Assembly: GCF_040954645.1 (NCBI RefSeq)
Contig: NC_092803.1
Location: 15,935,230-15,999,229, forward strand
Direction: 5' to 3'
Length of the DNA: 64,000 nt
Source of the DNA: Diabrotica undecimpunctata
Taxonomy: Eukaryota; Arthropoda; Insecta; Coleoptera; Chrysomelidae
Below the pieces are notes generated by a model, which worked only from the letters and a program-made list of their open reading frames with translations, had not been told where the DNA came from and did no database searches. Of this stretch, positions 21,401-33,229 are shown piece by piece. The translations under genes and the position numbers were made by a program. Within the stretch, counting starts at the first letter, position 1. Each line of letters starts with the position of its first letter.

Positions 21401-23465
21401 AATTCAATCAGATTGAATGCACGATACGCTTAAATACCTGTTTTCCTATTTTTCCATTTAGGGGTAGTTTTAGTCCCTTAAAAACGAAAAACACACTTAG
21501 CCCATTTATAACATTTATATCCATAATTATGACCTCCCATAATTGGGAGGTAAGGTCCTATTTTCCGCCCGAATTATTGGACTATTATGGAAATACAAAT
21601 AACAAGAATACAGAACCCAACTTGACATGCACCTAAAGGTTAAAATGCTTACAACTAAATAAGTAAATCAAATAAAACTTTGAATGTGATTTCAAAACTA
21701 TGGGTGTCTTCACAGAAAAGTGTTCTAGGAATTACAAAATGCCTGGAAAAACTATAAAATGTATAAAATTTGATTGAGGTTTCAATAGAGACAACCCAAA
21801 CAAAATTTGGTTAGTATCGACTTGCTGCCATGTTGAATAAACCTAAATCTAAAATGTAGAAAGTGATCGAAAAAGTCGGTAAAAATCAATTAGTAAAAAC
21901 AAAATATATTTTAGGTAAAAAATATCAAAAGAACTAGCTTTTTAACCCATACTTAAACTAAAGCAACCTTCACTATAATTTTGCTGATTTTGAGTATTCT
22001 AGGCGGCATTTTCAAATAAAACTAAAAGTAGCAAAAGCTTCGATAACACGCTACATGATAATTGCGACCGAAAATTCGAAAAAAGTCAAAACTAAAAATA
22101 TAGACACTCAATAAAAACCATTTACAATGTATTTGCAAAGACAAGGATATCAAGGAAAAACGGGAACAATATAATTGCCAAATATGTCAAAAAATGCCGC
22201 TTGAATTCACTTGGGCATTTCTGATACAGGTAAATGACATAAAAGGCATAACAATAGGCAGTATCAAAATAAAATAAATACCATGAAGAATGTAGTAAAA
22301 CTTGGTAATGAAAGAACTGAATTCGAAGATAATTGTAAAATAAAGAAAATAAAAGTAAACGCAAGCGAAATATCCAGAAATGCAATTAAAAGATCGTGAA
22401 AACATATTTATATAAACTTTTCTAAAACATTTTCTAAATTATTAATAATCATTAAATGCACGAACAAACTTTCGGCAAACAGGTTATAAAAGTATATTGA
22501 AAATTTGTATTGTGAAGAATGTATCAAAAACGTAAGAATAGCAAAACAGTTGTTTTATTTTATACTTTTTTGTAAACCGGCTCATACACTTTGCAAAAAT
22601 AGGAAGTTTTTCTGAAAACCCGGTTGGTATCACAAATAGAAAATGAACAAAAAAATGTAGAGATAAAAACGCAGCTAGAAACCTAAGGATAATAATGTTT
22701 TTGCCGAATGTATAGAGACAGACAAAAGAAGAAATGATGAAGATAATACTCGTAAGATCTTTATAAGGACTATAAAAAAATAATAGATTAAATTAAAAGA
22801 AGTAAAGAATGGATCAAGAGCTCCATAAACTTCGTAAAAACCAGAAATATCATCCTTCACCGGATCCAAAATCATTTCATATATAAATATATTCCCGAAT
22901 GTTTCCTAAATTAATATTTCTTACCTTTAAAGTACACTGAAAAAGTTTCACAGATTGGTTGTAAAGGTAAAATTGAAAAGTTTTTAGTCTAGTTCCCTAC
23001 AATTTAAAATTTCAACAGCAAATGATTTCTAATCGGAATAAAAGAGTATAAAAATATGTTGCTTCTATAAAAACGACCGATAAGCAGGTTCGAGTATCTT
23101 TTTTGTTATCAGCTTGTCGTCGGGCCAACATGGTGCCCAAGTTCAAGTAGGAGATTTTAATTTTATTATTTCAATGTACCCAGAATGCAGCGATTAAAAA
23201 ATAGACTTTAAACCAGATATATTATTATGATGATTAATTTTTGTAGATTCCTACGTAATTTCTAATACTATATCGCACAAGTATCTGCAGTTATCATTAA
23301 TGACGGTGTTTCTATAAATTGAACAAGATTTGATTTTTTAACAACCTAAAATAGGCAATACTTTTGGCAATCACAGACAATTTGAACAGAATAAAAAATT
23401 TAGTAATTGAAAATGTTCCCGCTTTAGCCCAGATTTACCACATTATGATTATTACACACAAATTA
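21400..23465. other. Two kilobases of AT-rich sequence with no assignable feature
   Basis: No coding block or RNA gene was recognised on either strand. A small hairpin lies at 21532-21556, with arms ACCTCCCA and TGGGAGGT around TAAT. Open frames near 22120-22400 are low-complexity and look accidental. Confidence 0.35.
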
Positions 23466-23469
23466 GTTG

Positions 23470-24560
23470 TCATTATATTTTTCTGTCTTTAGAAACAACA
23501 GATAAAGTGCCTCTGCACGTTTTGTTTGTGGATTTTAGACAAGCATATGATAGATTCACTAGAGTCAAAATGTATTGGACAATGGAACATTTGGGTATAC
23601 CAAAAAAATTGATCAGACTAGAAAAAATGACACTAAATAACTCTACCTGTGAGATTGTTTGGCACGGTCACATTTAAATCAATTTACTCTTTTAAAATCT
23701 TGAGACAGGGAGATCCTTTACCCACTACATTATCCAACCTAGTGTTAGAAACTGTAATCAGAAAATGCAGCATGAAGCCAGAAGAAACAATCATGAAAAA
23801 TGAGTAACAGTGCATGGTATTTTCTGGTGATCTAACGATTTTAGTAAGAACCGCTAAAGAATTAAGAAGAGTGAGTGAAAAAATAATTGAGGAGGCAAAG
23901 AAAAAAGAAGAAGAGAAAAAAAAGACGAAGATTTTAGTGTGAAATCTGTAAGTGGTAAAAGTTATAGTTTTAAAAGGGTGGTAAATTTTGAACACCTGGG
24001 TGTAGGATTTGACGAAAATGGAAAAAAAAATGGCAGTTCGATGCCAGAATAGTGAAAAGGGAATAAATTTAAATAAAAGGGAAAGATTAGGCAGTTTAAG
24101 GGCCCAAATGAATAATGCGATTCTAGACGAGGCAACTCCGAATATATATAAAAAATACTTAAACCCACAGCAACATATTCCTGCGGAACATGCACATTAA
24201 ATTAAAATTACATTAAAAAGAAGAAAGAGAATACTCTGGAAAGATGGGAAAGAAAAGTACTGAGATGCGTATTCGGAGGAAGGAAGGCGGAAAACGGGTG
24301 GGAGAGAAGAACCAACAACGAATTAATCGCTTTGTATAACGAATCTACCATCACCAGGTTCGTCAGCGAAGAGAATGCCTAGACTAGTTATGACCAGGAA
24401 ACTAATTTTTCCCAGAAGTCGAGGTAGGCCCAGAACAAAGTGGAATATTAAAGTGAAGGAAGACCTTAAGTACGTGAAGGTGAGGGACTGGAAAAGTAAA
24501 GCGAAAACAGAAGTGAATGGAGAAATATTGTCCATCGGGTCCTTCGGAGCAGTTAAGCAC
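23470..24560 (+). pseudogene. RTE-like LINE reverse transcriptase, decayed
   Basis: The plus strand reads LHVLFVDFRQAYDRFTRVKM, MEHLGIPKKLIRLEKMTLNN, a GDPL-like turn near 23710, a degraded active site near 23830, then FEHLGVGFDENG at about 23980. Further on are ERKVLRCVFGGRKAENGWER and RGRPRTKWNIKVKEDL at about 24420. This is the usual order palm - active site - thumb - GRPR tail. It has several frameshifts and stops. Confidence 0.75.
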
Positions 24561-24599
24561 TTTATATATACTTAAGTATTGATTAAAATAATTATAATT

Positions 24600-25270
24600 A
24601 GTTAATCTTATGATTGTATTTTATAAAAATGTCCTAGCTCTTAACGGCCTGTTGTGCGTATCAATAAATAAATTATAAGTCAAATCAAAACAATTTGATA
24701 TAACTTGTAACTTTTTTAGACGTAGATCAAAATACTTTTACTTGATCGGCGACACATAATATTGCTATTATTCAAAGTTTATAGTCAAAATTTCCGTCAG
24801 TTATCAACAAACCCACATTGTGTGACAATCACGTGAAAAAGTCGACCTTTCTACTGACGTACTGACCGGTCTCGCCCGCTGTTATAATTCGATTAATCAT
24901 GACTTCCTTTTAAACATCTTAATATTTCAATTGCCAATGAATAGACTTGTTGCTATTACATCAACACTTGGTGCATTTATGTCTAGGTCATCAGGGTCAC
25001 TTATATAAGCTATCATGTCGGTAGCATTATCTGTTGCACGACGAACGAAATAAAAACTATATACTATAAACCTATTATCTTCGTACTATTATCAGTTAAA
25101 TTGTTTAATTATAGAATTGTGAATTGATATATTTGTATGTTGGAAAAATACTTCATGAATTTTATTAAAAAAATCAAAAGGTTAGGAAAAATATAATATA
25201 CCAGTGTCTTCCATTTATTTATGATAAATTATGATATTCGTTTTAGAATTCTGGAACTTTATACCAGCTT
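24600..25270. other. LINE tail and unassigned AT-rich sequence
   Basis: 24600-24690, with AATAAATAAATTATAAG, is probably the 3' end of the preceding LINE. The rest shows no clear feature. Confidence 0.35.
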
Positions 25271-25279
25271 GTGGGTTTA

Positions 25280-25385
25280 TAATTTGGGAGAAATTATCAA
25301 CAACCAAAAAAAAAACAGAAATCCTATCAAGAATCGAACAAGCGAGGACCATTTTTTACAAAATCAGACTTTAGTCTATGAACTC
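25280..25385 (+). pseudogene. Short LINE fragment (plus strand)
   Basis: The plus strand reads TEILSRIEQARTIFYKIRL, a match to the KEIK-x-RIEQAR-x-AF region between RT and the C-terminal part of RTE-like LINEs. Confidence 0.5.
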
Positions 25386-25589
25386 TGAAACAGAAAAAAA
25401 TAGATGCCTATACACACAGGCAGATGCTGGATACCAGCTACAGGTCTAGTAGATAGATTCCATATGTTTAGAGTCAGGAATCTCCAAAACCTGAAAAGGT
25501 GCAGGTGACAGAAGCTTGTTTGATTCTGATCTCATCTGTCTGTTTTCTGCAATTATTTATACATACAAAAACTTCTTCTTCTTAACATG

Positions 25590-25890
25590 CCATACACCAA
25601 AGTGCGTAGGCGACTATCTCATTACTAGAATTCTGTTCTTGGCGGCGTGACACAGCTCGCCTGTATTGTGTATTCCTGTCCATTCTTTAATATTCCTTAA
25701 CCAGGATAATTGTTTGCGGCCGGCTAATCTCCTACCTTCGATCTTCCCTTGTAGGATTAACTGTGGTATTTCATATTTTGCTCCTCTCAATATGTGCCCA
25801 ATCTTGCGTTTTTTAATTAATTTAAAGAGTTCTCTTTCCACGCCGGCTCTCTTAAGGACGTCATCGTTTCGAACTCTATCCACCCAAGGT
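25590..25890 (-). pseudogene. LINE C-terminal fragment (minus strand)
   Basis: The minus strand reads MDRVRNDDVLKRAGVERELF, KLIKKRKIGHILRGAKYEIP, QLILQGKIEGRRLAGRKQL and SWLRNIKEWTG. It is the same family as the fragment at 45106-45725 and lies inverted to the fragment at 25280. The frame is open for 89 codons, but only the tail of the protein is present. Confidence 0.75.
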
Positions 25891-26079
25891 ATACAAAAAC
25901 TTAGATATATGGAATTGTCTGATATTTCCTATTATTTCAAGCGAATTAAAAAAAAAAAACGTACGATTATTTATTTTAAGGCAATGTAATTACCAATACA
26001 TAAAAATTAAAGAAAACATTCAATAACAATAAACTATTGAAATAACCAATTAAAACTCTAGCCTTATGCAAGCTTCAAT

Positions 26080-26880
26080 TCGCGTGGGCATGTTAAGTCC
26101 TAAACAGATTGTGAACATGTTGTTGTGGTAGGTTGTTCCTTGTTCCATTCTTTAAAAGCAACTTGTACCAGCTGTGCGGTGTTTTGTGTATCATTTCGGC
26201 GAGCTCTAATTCTTCTTTTACGTATATCCCAAAAATGCTCTATAGAGTTAAGGTCGGGTGAGCAAATAGGCTACTCCAGAATAGTGATATTTTAGGCTAC
26301 GCCAGAACATGGCACTTCCTCGTTTATATCTGTAAATAGATCTAGCAGTTTCCGTTCTTGTTTGTCTTCTTCGCCCTCTAAGTACACGAATTCGTCGGTC
26401 ATCTGATTTTACATAAATCCTGCTTTCGTCTGAAAATAGCACATTTTGCCAATTTCCAATGTTCCAGTTTTGGTGTTGAAGACACCAATTTAGGCGATCA
26501 ATCTTGTGCTGCCTGGATAAATCAGGAACCACTAAATTTCTACTGCTGTATAGTCATTGAGTCTTTTTCTTATCGTTTTAACTGAAACACTTACATCTGA
26601 AGCTTCCAAAAGGAGCTGTGGGTGAGAAATTGCTGTGTCTTTTCTAGCTACTTGGCAATGAAACGATCGTTGTTACTTTTTGGCGACTTAGTCTTGGTCT
26701 ATCCTTAAGCATTTCTAATTCCTGATACCTAGCATTGGTTTTTGCCATGTGTTACGCCTGCCACTGCATCTATGTCCTCTGAGACTTTTTTTGCTCCACA
26801 AGACCAATAATCTTTCCCCTTTTTCACATCCGTTAACCTCATATATGGCATATTTTTGTTCTTAGACGCAAAAGTTTATT
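26080..26880 (-). pseudogene. Tc1-like transposase remnant with internal deletion
   Basis: The minus strand reads a decayed helix-turn-helix/GRPR part (about 26740, RYQELEMLKDRPRLSRQKVT), then WNIGNWQNVLFSDESRIYVK (first Asp). After a jump at about 26270 comes CSPDLNSIEHFWDIRKRRIR with the catalytic Glu. The second catalytic Asp and its surroundings are missing, so a deletion removed the middle. Confidence 0.75.
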
Positions 26881-26889
26881 TATTTTGTT

Positions 26890-27340
26890 ATCTGATTGAT
26901 TTATCGGTTTGATAATTTTACATAAAAACCTTTATTCTTCGCAACAATAATAAGTTTTTTCAAATGAAATAAATATTGGTTTAAAATATTATAGATTCCA
27001 TATAAGTTTGGTTGTATGTATATATATGTCACGATTCCAATCATCCAATTAAAATCTGCAGGTCGATCAAAATATGTGCTGTACAGGACAGAACAGGATA
27101 TTCAATTTCTTTTTCGATAGGTTTTTCCAAATATTACTTGGCGGAAGTTCGCCGATACTTTGTACTTAAAGTGAAGCGACTAATTCGATTTTCGTACCTA
27201 CATTGTTTTTTATTACAGCTCTAGTATTTCGATTGGATTCAAGAGTAATATAGCTGTAGGTAAGTAATATAGAGGTAATCGTAGTGGAGTGGTAGCAGGA
27301 GTGTATGCGCATGTGCTACAAAATAAATATTTTTTATCGC
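26890..27340. other. Unassigned AT-rich stretch
   Basis: No clear gene. The plus-strand frame near 27012-27224 is short and has no recognisable motif. Confidence 0.3.
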
Positions 27341-27348
27341 GTATATAT

Positions 27349-27402
<54 letters not shown>
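27341..27402. repeat. TA microsatellite
   Basis: About 30 TA repeats, interrupted once by AA near 27359. Confidence 0.95.
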
Positions 27403-27404
<2 letters not shown>

Positions 27405-27425
27405 ATAATTAAACACTTTCGCTAC

Positions 27426-27508
27426 CACCTGTCGCCAAAAAGCGTTTTGGTTACTTGAGTCAGGTGACACTATCACCAAAAGGCGTTTTGCCTTACTTGA
27501 GTCAGGTG
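27426..27508. repeat. Two tandem 41-bp units with TGAGTCA
   Basis: Two adjacent units share the pattern CCAAAA-GCGTTTTG, then TTACTTGAGTCAGGTG. Each has an AP-1/CNC-type TGAGTCA. A weak third trace is near 27715. Function is unknown. Confidence 0.6.
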
Positions 27509-27529
27509 CCATTGTCGTTTTCTGGCGTT

Positions 27530-27980
27530 CAGAAACTATGCAAATAAATAGGTTCTTTTTCTAGTGAATTGTATAATGCATAGTTACTTCTTATCCTGCA
27601 TACACCTGGCTTAAGGTTAAATTTATAAATTTTTGACTCTGGTTTTTTATCTAAAGTTTTGTAGGTCCTTCATAGTAAGTCCAGTTTCCTAAGATTTATG
27701 ACGCCTTTAGGCTTAGTCAGATGCCAGTAACGCGATTAGGCGTTTCATTTTCTATCCCATAGTACAAGTCATAAATTTTATTTTTTGACTATCCTTCAAG
27801 ATAATTGAGTTAAAACTGAATAAAAGAGTTAAATTAACTGAATATATGTTGCACCAATATTGGGTTACTAATAAATTAGTGGCAGCGAACGTGTTAAGAG
27901 AATATATGCTTTGTAACAATTCTTGTTTATGGTCCGTTTTCCTCGCCACAATAATCGCTGAGACTTCATGCCTTATACAA
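27530..27980. other. Unassigned sequence
   Basis: No recognised gene or repeat apart from short open frames. Confidence 0.3.
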
Positions 27981-27984
27981 GATG

Positions 27985-28072
27985 TTCCCTATTGTAGAAA
28001 GTGTAGAGGATTTCCGCACATTTAGAATATCAATCGACGATACTCAATTCAGGGTTCGAATCTTTTCACTCA
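27985..28072 (+). repeat. tRNA-like sequence, possible SINE head
   Basis: GTGTAGAGG (box A-like) lies about 45 bp before a perfect box B, GGTTCGAATC (28053-28062). The pairing TTGTAG...CTACAA could close the ends. The cloverleaf is not complete, so this is not called a tRNA gene. Confidence 0.4.
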
Positions 28073-28074
28073 CT

Positions 28075-29250
28075 ACAATTTGTTTTAGTTTTATTTATTG
28101 GAAGACCCTAGAAGTCTAATTTTAAAATCTTGTCACATACCAAGATCTAAAGAGAACCGACTTCACAGATTTATTATGATAAGAAAAGGGCTCCCAAGGC
28201 ACTTTCAAATAAAAAATGAAGGTTCAATCGGATAGCTGCTCGTATACAAAATAGAACTAAGATTCTTTACGTCATGAATGATGTTACAAAGTGAGTTGTG
28301 TTGCCAATATGCAAAATATTTCGAAGTTTCCAAGTTTTTCTAATTTTTTTTTTATTTTATTTATTTTACTGATAAGCTTTTGTGAAAATATCTCAGCTTT
28401 TTTAGTAATTTAGGGAAAAGCAAAACGATAAGGAAAAATGAACGTTCAGAAAAGTGTAACAAATCACAAAGTCAAAGACCGATTGCTCCTTATTGCTTTC
28501 CAAACGGGAGAAAACTTTGTAAAATGTGAAATTATAATATTTTCAAGGAAAAACAATTTACATGAATTGTTCCTTGTCAATTTAGTCAATTGTAATTAAT
28601 TTAAGTGCAGTTTTACAAGTAAATATTACTTACTAGAATATATTTATCACACAACAATTACAAAAGTCCATTAGCTGGTTGTTCTAATTGTATTTGAAGG
28701 ATAGTAATTTTACTATAAAATTAACAATAGATAAATATGGAAAAATTGTTTGTCAACAAGTTATCAGTAACGAGCTATTTTACGTAGTACAAAGTACATA
28801 ATTTGGTAGAATATTCACGAAAGGTTGATAAAGGAACATTAGACTTCAAGGTATAACCGAAAGAAATAATACTCATTTATGAATTGTATTAATTCTGATG
28901 AAATTAGTTTTATTTGAAAGATAATGATTTGTCATTTGTATTTATTTTGTATAAGAATATTATTTCTGGCATATGGCTGCCGCAGTTGACACAGATGTAA
29001 ACCAATCAAGATTGTGGATAACTCTTTGCAATATTTTTGGTTATATATACACGTAAATACCGGAAAGTAGCTTGTCTTTCAAATCGTCTATCTTATAATA
29101 TGGTATGTCAAGAATATTCTGCTTCAGGACTATATTTACTCAGTGCTCGATAAACTTCAACATAAAGAAATATTTACATACGTCTTCTTTATGTGCCATT
29201 TCCTCTAAAAAGGCAATATTTAAGGGAACTTCTTGCTCTAAACAGGTCAA
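28075..29250. other. Unassigned AT-rich stretch
   Basis: No coding block or clear repeat was seen on either strand. Confidence 0.35.
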
Positions 29251-29252
29251 AT

Positions 29253-29833
29253 GAACTACATTTTAGGAAAAAGACAGTTAAGATTTGATTTCACGTACAG
29301 TGTGTCTTTGTATCCGCTTATACGTATTTCGCCTTAAAAGGGCTCTTCAGAACGGCTATTCACAGTCGCTCTAAACATGAAAATAAATCTTTTCTGTCTT
29401 AGGAAGCATGTCTAACATGGCTTCGTATGGACACAAATAGCGACATCTGATATTAAAATCCGTAAACTAATTTTCGAAACCAAATTCAGATTTTTGCTTT
29501 AATCTGTGCCTTCTAAGAATTGCAAGGCAAAAGAGACGTTGATATGCATACGGATACGGATACATACGGATACACAGACGCACTGTACGTGAAATCAAAT
29601 CTTAACTGTCTTTTTCCTTTTATTCCGATATACTCTGTATGAGTACTAGAAACCAATTCGCTAAGGATTTTTGCTTAGTTGAGGAGATATGTTGTGGAAT
29701 GCAATTTTTAGATTCCCCATGTCTCTAATGGCATCTTTATCAACGTCTGTTTTGCCTTTAAATTCTTAGAAGACAGAGATTAAAGCAAAAATCTAAATTT
29801 GGTTTCGAAAATTAGTTTACGAACTACATTTTA
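29253..29833. repeat. Inserted repeat with 13-bp flanking duplication and interleaved inverted repeats
   Basis: GAACTACATTTTA occurs at 29253-29265 and again at 29821-29833 and looks like a target-site duplication. Inside are two inverted pairs: A (29265-29320 with 29569-29618) and B (29461-29544 with 29739-29821, about 83 bp with few mismatches). Their order is A-B-A'-B', so they interlock and do not nest. No protein is encoded. Confidence 0.7.
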
Positions 29834-30305
29834 TTCAAATCCTCAAATTGTTCCAACAAGAAATTCATTCTTTAAAAGACATCCTGATACTATAATTTAG
29901 GAGTTCTATGTGTGGTTGAAAATATGACTTCTCATTACTGACTGCATTCGTCTAACCAATACGTTATCAAGTTACTACTTACTCAACTGTGGATGCAAAT
30001 CAGTCAAGATGTGCTTCTCAGTTTAGGAACAAGAATGCGTAGTTTTTTCACAATATTGAAATGAATGAAAAAGTCCCTTTTTGGCTTAAATATCATGACG
30101 CAGTAAAAGTTTCGATAGCCACGAGATAATACGGCGTTTCTATTGACTTCCCCCAAATATTTCAGATAAAAAATAGCGCCCATTAATTTTTCTATTTTTC
30201 ATGTGATTTTTCGGCTTTGTTTCATGTGGTAATACACTATGAACAATTTATAAACTTAAATTAATTTAATTATTAACTCTTCTGAATAAAAAAATCAAAA
30301 AAATA
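29834..30305. other. Unassigned AT-rich stretch
   Basis: Nothing recognisable on either strand. Confidence 0.3.
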
Positions 30306-30306
30306 G

Positions 30307-30412
30307 TGTTCAATAAGCCACAATTAAAGTTTGAAATAAGTTTATTGACGTTTCAATTTCCACTTCGGAAATCGTTCTCAAAATACAAGTGGGCTTATTC
30401 CCATTAAAATAG
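30307..30412. repeat. Short dispersed repeat (MITE-like), about 105 bp
   Basis: It starts AATAAGCCACAATT, contains TTATTGACGTTTCAATTTCC and ACTTCGGAAATCGTTCTC, and ends GGGCTTATTCCCATTAAAAT. That end is the reverse complement of the beginning of the copy at 62072, so the full unit has inverted ends of about 23 bp. Other copies are at 12661 and 62072. Confidence 0.6.
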
Positions 30413-30414
30413 TA

Positions 30415-31280
30415 ATTACTTTAAGATGCCACAAGAAAATAGATTCAGAACAATATTTAATATGTAAAGAGCTTATGTCTCGCAGTTTATTAAGTAATGT
30501 TTTTAACTTTTAGTGAATAGTTATTGAAAACTACTTGAATATTGTCAATCAGCAACTCGAACTAACATAAATAACACGTCTGATAATTTTTTTTAGCTAA
30601 TTACAATTAATCATACATTTTAAATAGCTTTACTAGATAATTTGTTACTTTTTTTTAGCATAAATTCAACAATAAGAGATAAAATTCTGTTGCAATGACG
30701 CCAAGTGATAATTTATTTTAAAAGTCTAAATTTCAAGTAGACGTATAAACGTAAAGATAACAGAAATACATATTTATAATTATTCTAGGTCAAATAAGCA
30801 TCTATTAAAAAACGTTAATTAGAAAACAAGAAGTCGTCGATTAGATATTTTCGACTTATATTCTCAGAGAAAGTTATCATGATGTTATGTGTTCCTAGAG
30901 ACTTGTATAATTCAAGTAATAATTGTCTGTTCTTAACGATTTTTGGTATGTGGAGAAAGTAGGCCTATGAATGATATTATGCTTCCTAGTTTTATTATAG
31001 GACGACAACCTTACCAATTTTCGCATTATTTTTGATAAAAATATTGACTCTGAAATAAATCGTTAATAAATTCGATTGCTTCTGAATTTAATCTTTCCGG
31101 TTCCAATATTGACGAACAGTGTTCGAATATTTGTATTAACGTCTGCGAGAAAAGGTTTGACTGAATAGTTTAAATATTATTGGACATGGGCATTGCACAA
31201 GAAAAATAATACAATTAGAGTAAAATTGTAGAACCTCAACAAACAGATAAAGGTAACATGGGTTAGGTATAAAGAAAAAC
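30415..31280. other. Unassigned AT-rich stretch
   Basis: No gene recognised. Confidence 0.3.
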
Positions 31281-31289
31281 TTATACTGG

Positions 31290-32400
31290 ACTCGGTCACA
31301 GAGTCAAGGAATCTTTTTACTTTATTGATTACAAGAAAACCTTTGATTCAGTACCTGCTGGATGACTTATATGTATATTTAGACTATATAAAGCTATTGA
31401 TACCATTGAGATCTTTTTAAAATAAATAACGACATAGTGGAAGAATGCTGCTAAATAAATACTAAGATTGACCTTCAACTACCAGGTAACCGCTCTGGCA
31501 AAACTGATAATATCGCAATCAAACGCAGACAAATGACAAGACACTCATTGAGTCGATTAGTTTGGCAATGGACCACCTATACTCCAGCTACTAACTTCCA
31601 ATGTATATGGTTTTAGCATCAGAACTAACAACGCTGTGATCACGAAGCTTAATCATATCTTGTATAGGCATTATTTGAAATTAATGGCCTCCAGCGAAGC
31701 CACCTAGATCAGATGCTAAAAACTGTAGAAACTTTCTCAAGTGATATTAGTATGCACTTCAGAATTGACTCCTGTTCATAACATAGTCAGAGAAAAGATT
31801 CAGATGGAAAGATTCGACCATTTGGTATAAGATGGATAGGAAACTCTTCAGCGTAAAGTACGTACACTTTTCATCAAGTAACACAAACATGATCCTCGGA
31901 ATGCGATACAACGAACAACATTACCACGATATCTAAGAAGTGCACTAATAGTTTAGACCAGCAATTATAAAAACGGGATGACAATTTAAGAAGCATCAGA
32001 AGGAGACCATCAGTCGATTCGCTTAGTACAAGACGCATCAACACTTTGGATTGACACACGCCCATTTGGATGAAGGAAACTTCTGAACCCTCCAACCTAA
32101 TGTAGCCTATTGGTGGACGTCAGAAAAAAGGGTTTATATTCAGGATAAAGTTGTTCCCACCAAAAATTATCGAAAACATATGGTCAAAGACCATAGGAAG
32201 GCTACATTACTTCAAGTAATGTAGCCTTCTTTAAATTATTTTAAAGTGTTTGTTTGTCCATTTGTAGTGTAGTGTAATGTACATTTATATGTTTATGACA
32301 TCTTGTTCTTGCCGGATAGGCCACAATTGACGAAATGCCCCTGAAGATGATCTAGGGATCGAAAGTACTTGGGCAAGATTTAATTAAACTGTGCTCGATA
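31290..32400 (+). pseudogene. Decayed LINE reverse transcriptase and tail
   Basis: The plus strand reads FIDYKKTFDSVPAG near 31335, then VYGFSIRTNNAVITKLNHIL near 31600, TVETFSSDISMHFRIDSC near 31730, and KHKHDPRNAIQRTTLPRYLR at 31880. The order matches LINE RTs that carry the WIDYKKAFDSVPHSWL motif. The active site lies in a gap. The region 32230-32400 (CCTGAAGATGATCTAGGG near 32341) is probably 3' untranslated tail. Many frameshifts. Confidence 0.65.
32179..32229. repeat. Two adjacent hairpins
   Basis: TATGGTC-AAA-GACCATA at 32179-32195 is followed one base later by a 16-bp palindrome, GAAGGCTACATTACTT with its inverse, around a single C (32197-32229). Both are nearly perfect. They lie between the LINE coding trace and its tail. 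Confidence 0.75.
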
Positions 32401-32419
32401 TATGCCTTTTATCTGATCA

Positions 32420-33225
32420 AAATTAACTATAAGTTATATTAGGAGTATCGCTAATAGATCGAATCTTATATTGGTTAATAACATAAATAAACAACACTTA
32501 TTGATGCGGTGACCCCTAACAACAATAATCTGTGTGTTAAATAGAAGGAGAAGATCGCTAAGTACAGAGATATTGGTATGTAAATCAGACGACAATGGAG
32601 AATAGATGTTACCCCATTATTCTCTTTACTATTAGTGTCATTATATGTCATGATAATACGGATAGAGTCCCCACAGAGCTCAATTATTTTGATACTGTAG
32701 GCGTCTGTAATAAGTGAGTTTTGCCTTAGAGAAAGTGAGAGCCATATTTCTTAAATCTGTAAAATTACAGGAATGCAAAGAATGTAGGTCTTTTAATTTT
32801 AAATAAAACAATGACTGAGATCTGTGGATCCACTCTCTGCAGTATCTAATCTAATGCTATGGTGAATAATTGGAATATAAAAGATAAAAAATAGAAAAGT
32901 TCTTAAAAATAGTGATTTCGGTTGTTTGGAAGAGCAAACCTAGATATAATAAACTCAAAATGAAAAGGGTGTCTAAAAAAAGCACAAAGAAGATCATAAA
33001 AAACAGAAAGAATTAGGCCTGAACAGAAATAAAGAAAAGGAAAATTATATAACTATGGGAGACAAACAAAAAACGGCAAAAAGTAAAATAAATGTCCTCA
33101 TTAAAGAATTGAGAAGAAAAAAATAGTTTTTGACAGATAAAATAGAAGAAAATGGACACAAGCAACACTAAAAAAAGACCAGCTTGTCCAAATACGAGTC
33201 AGCCATGAACTCCAATTATAAGATA
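32420..33225. other. Unassigned stretch before a LINE
   Basis: No recognisable blocks. It may contain the decayed 5' part of the LINE that starts near 33230. Confidence 0.3.
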
Positions 33226-33229
33226 TAGA

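Noticed and set aside
22122..22405. Two overlapping hydrophobic minus-strand frames
   Set aside because: AT-rich, Phe/Tyr/Leu-rich readings with no splice or family signature; probably accidental.
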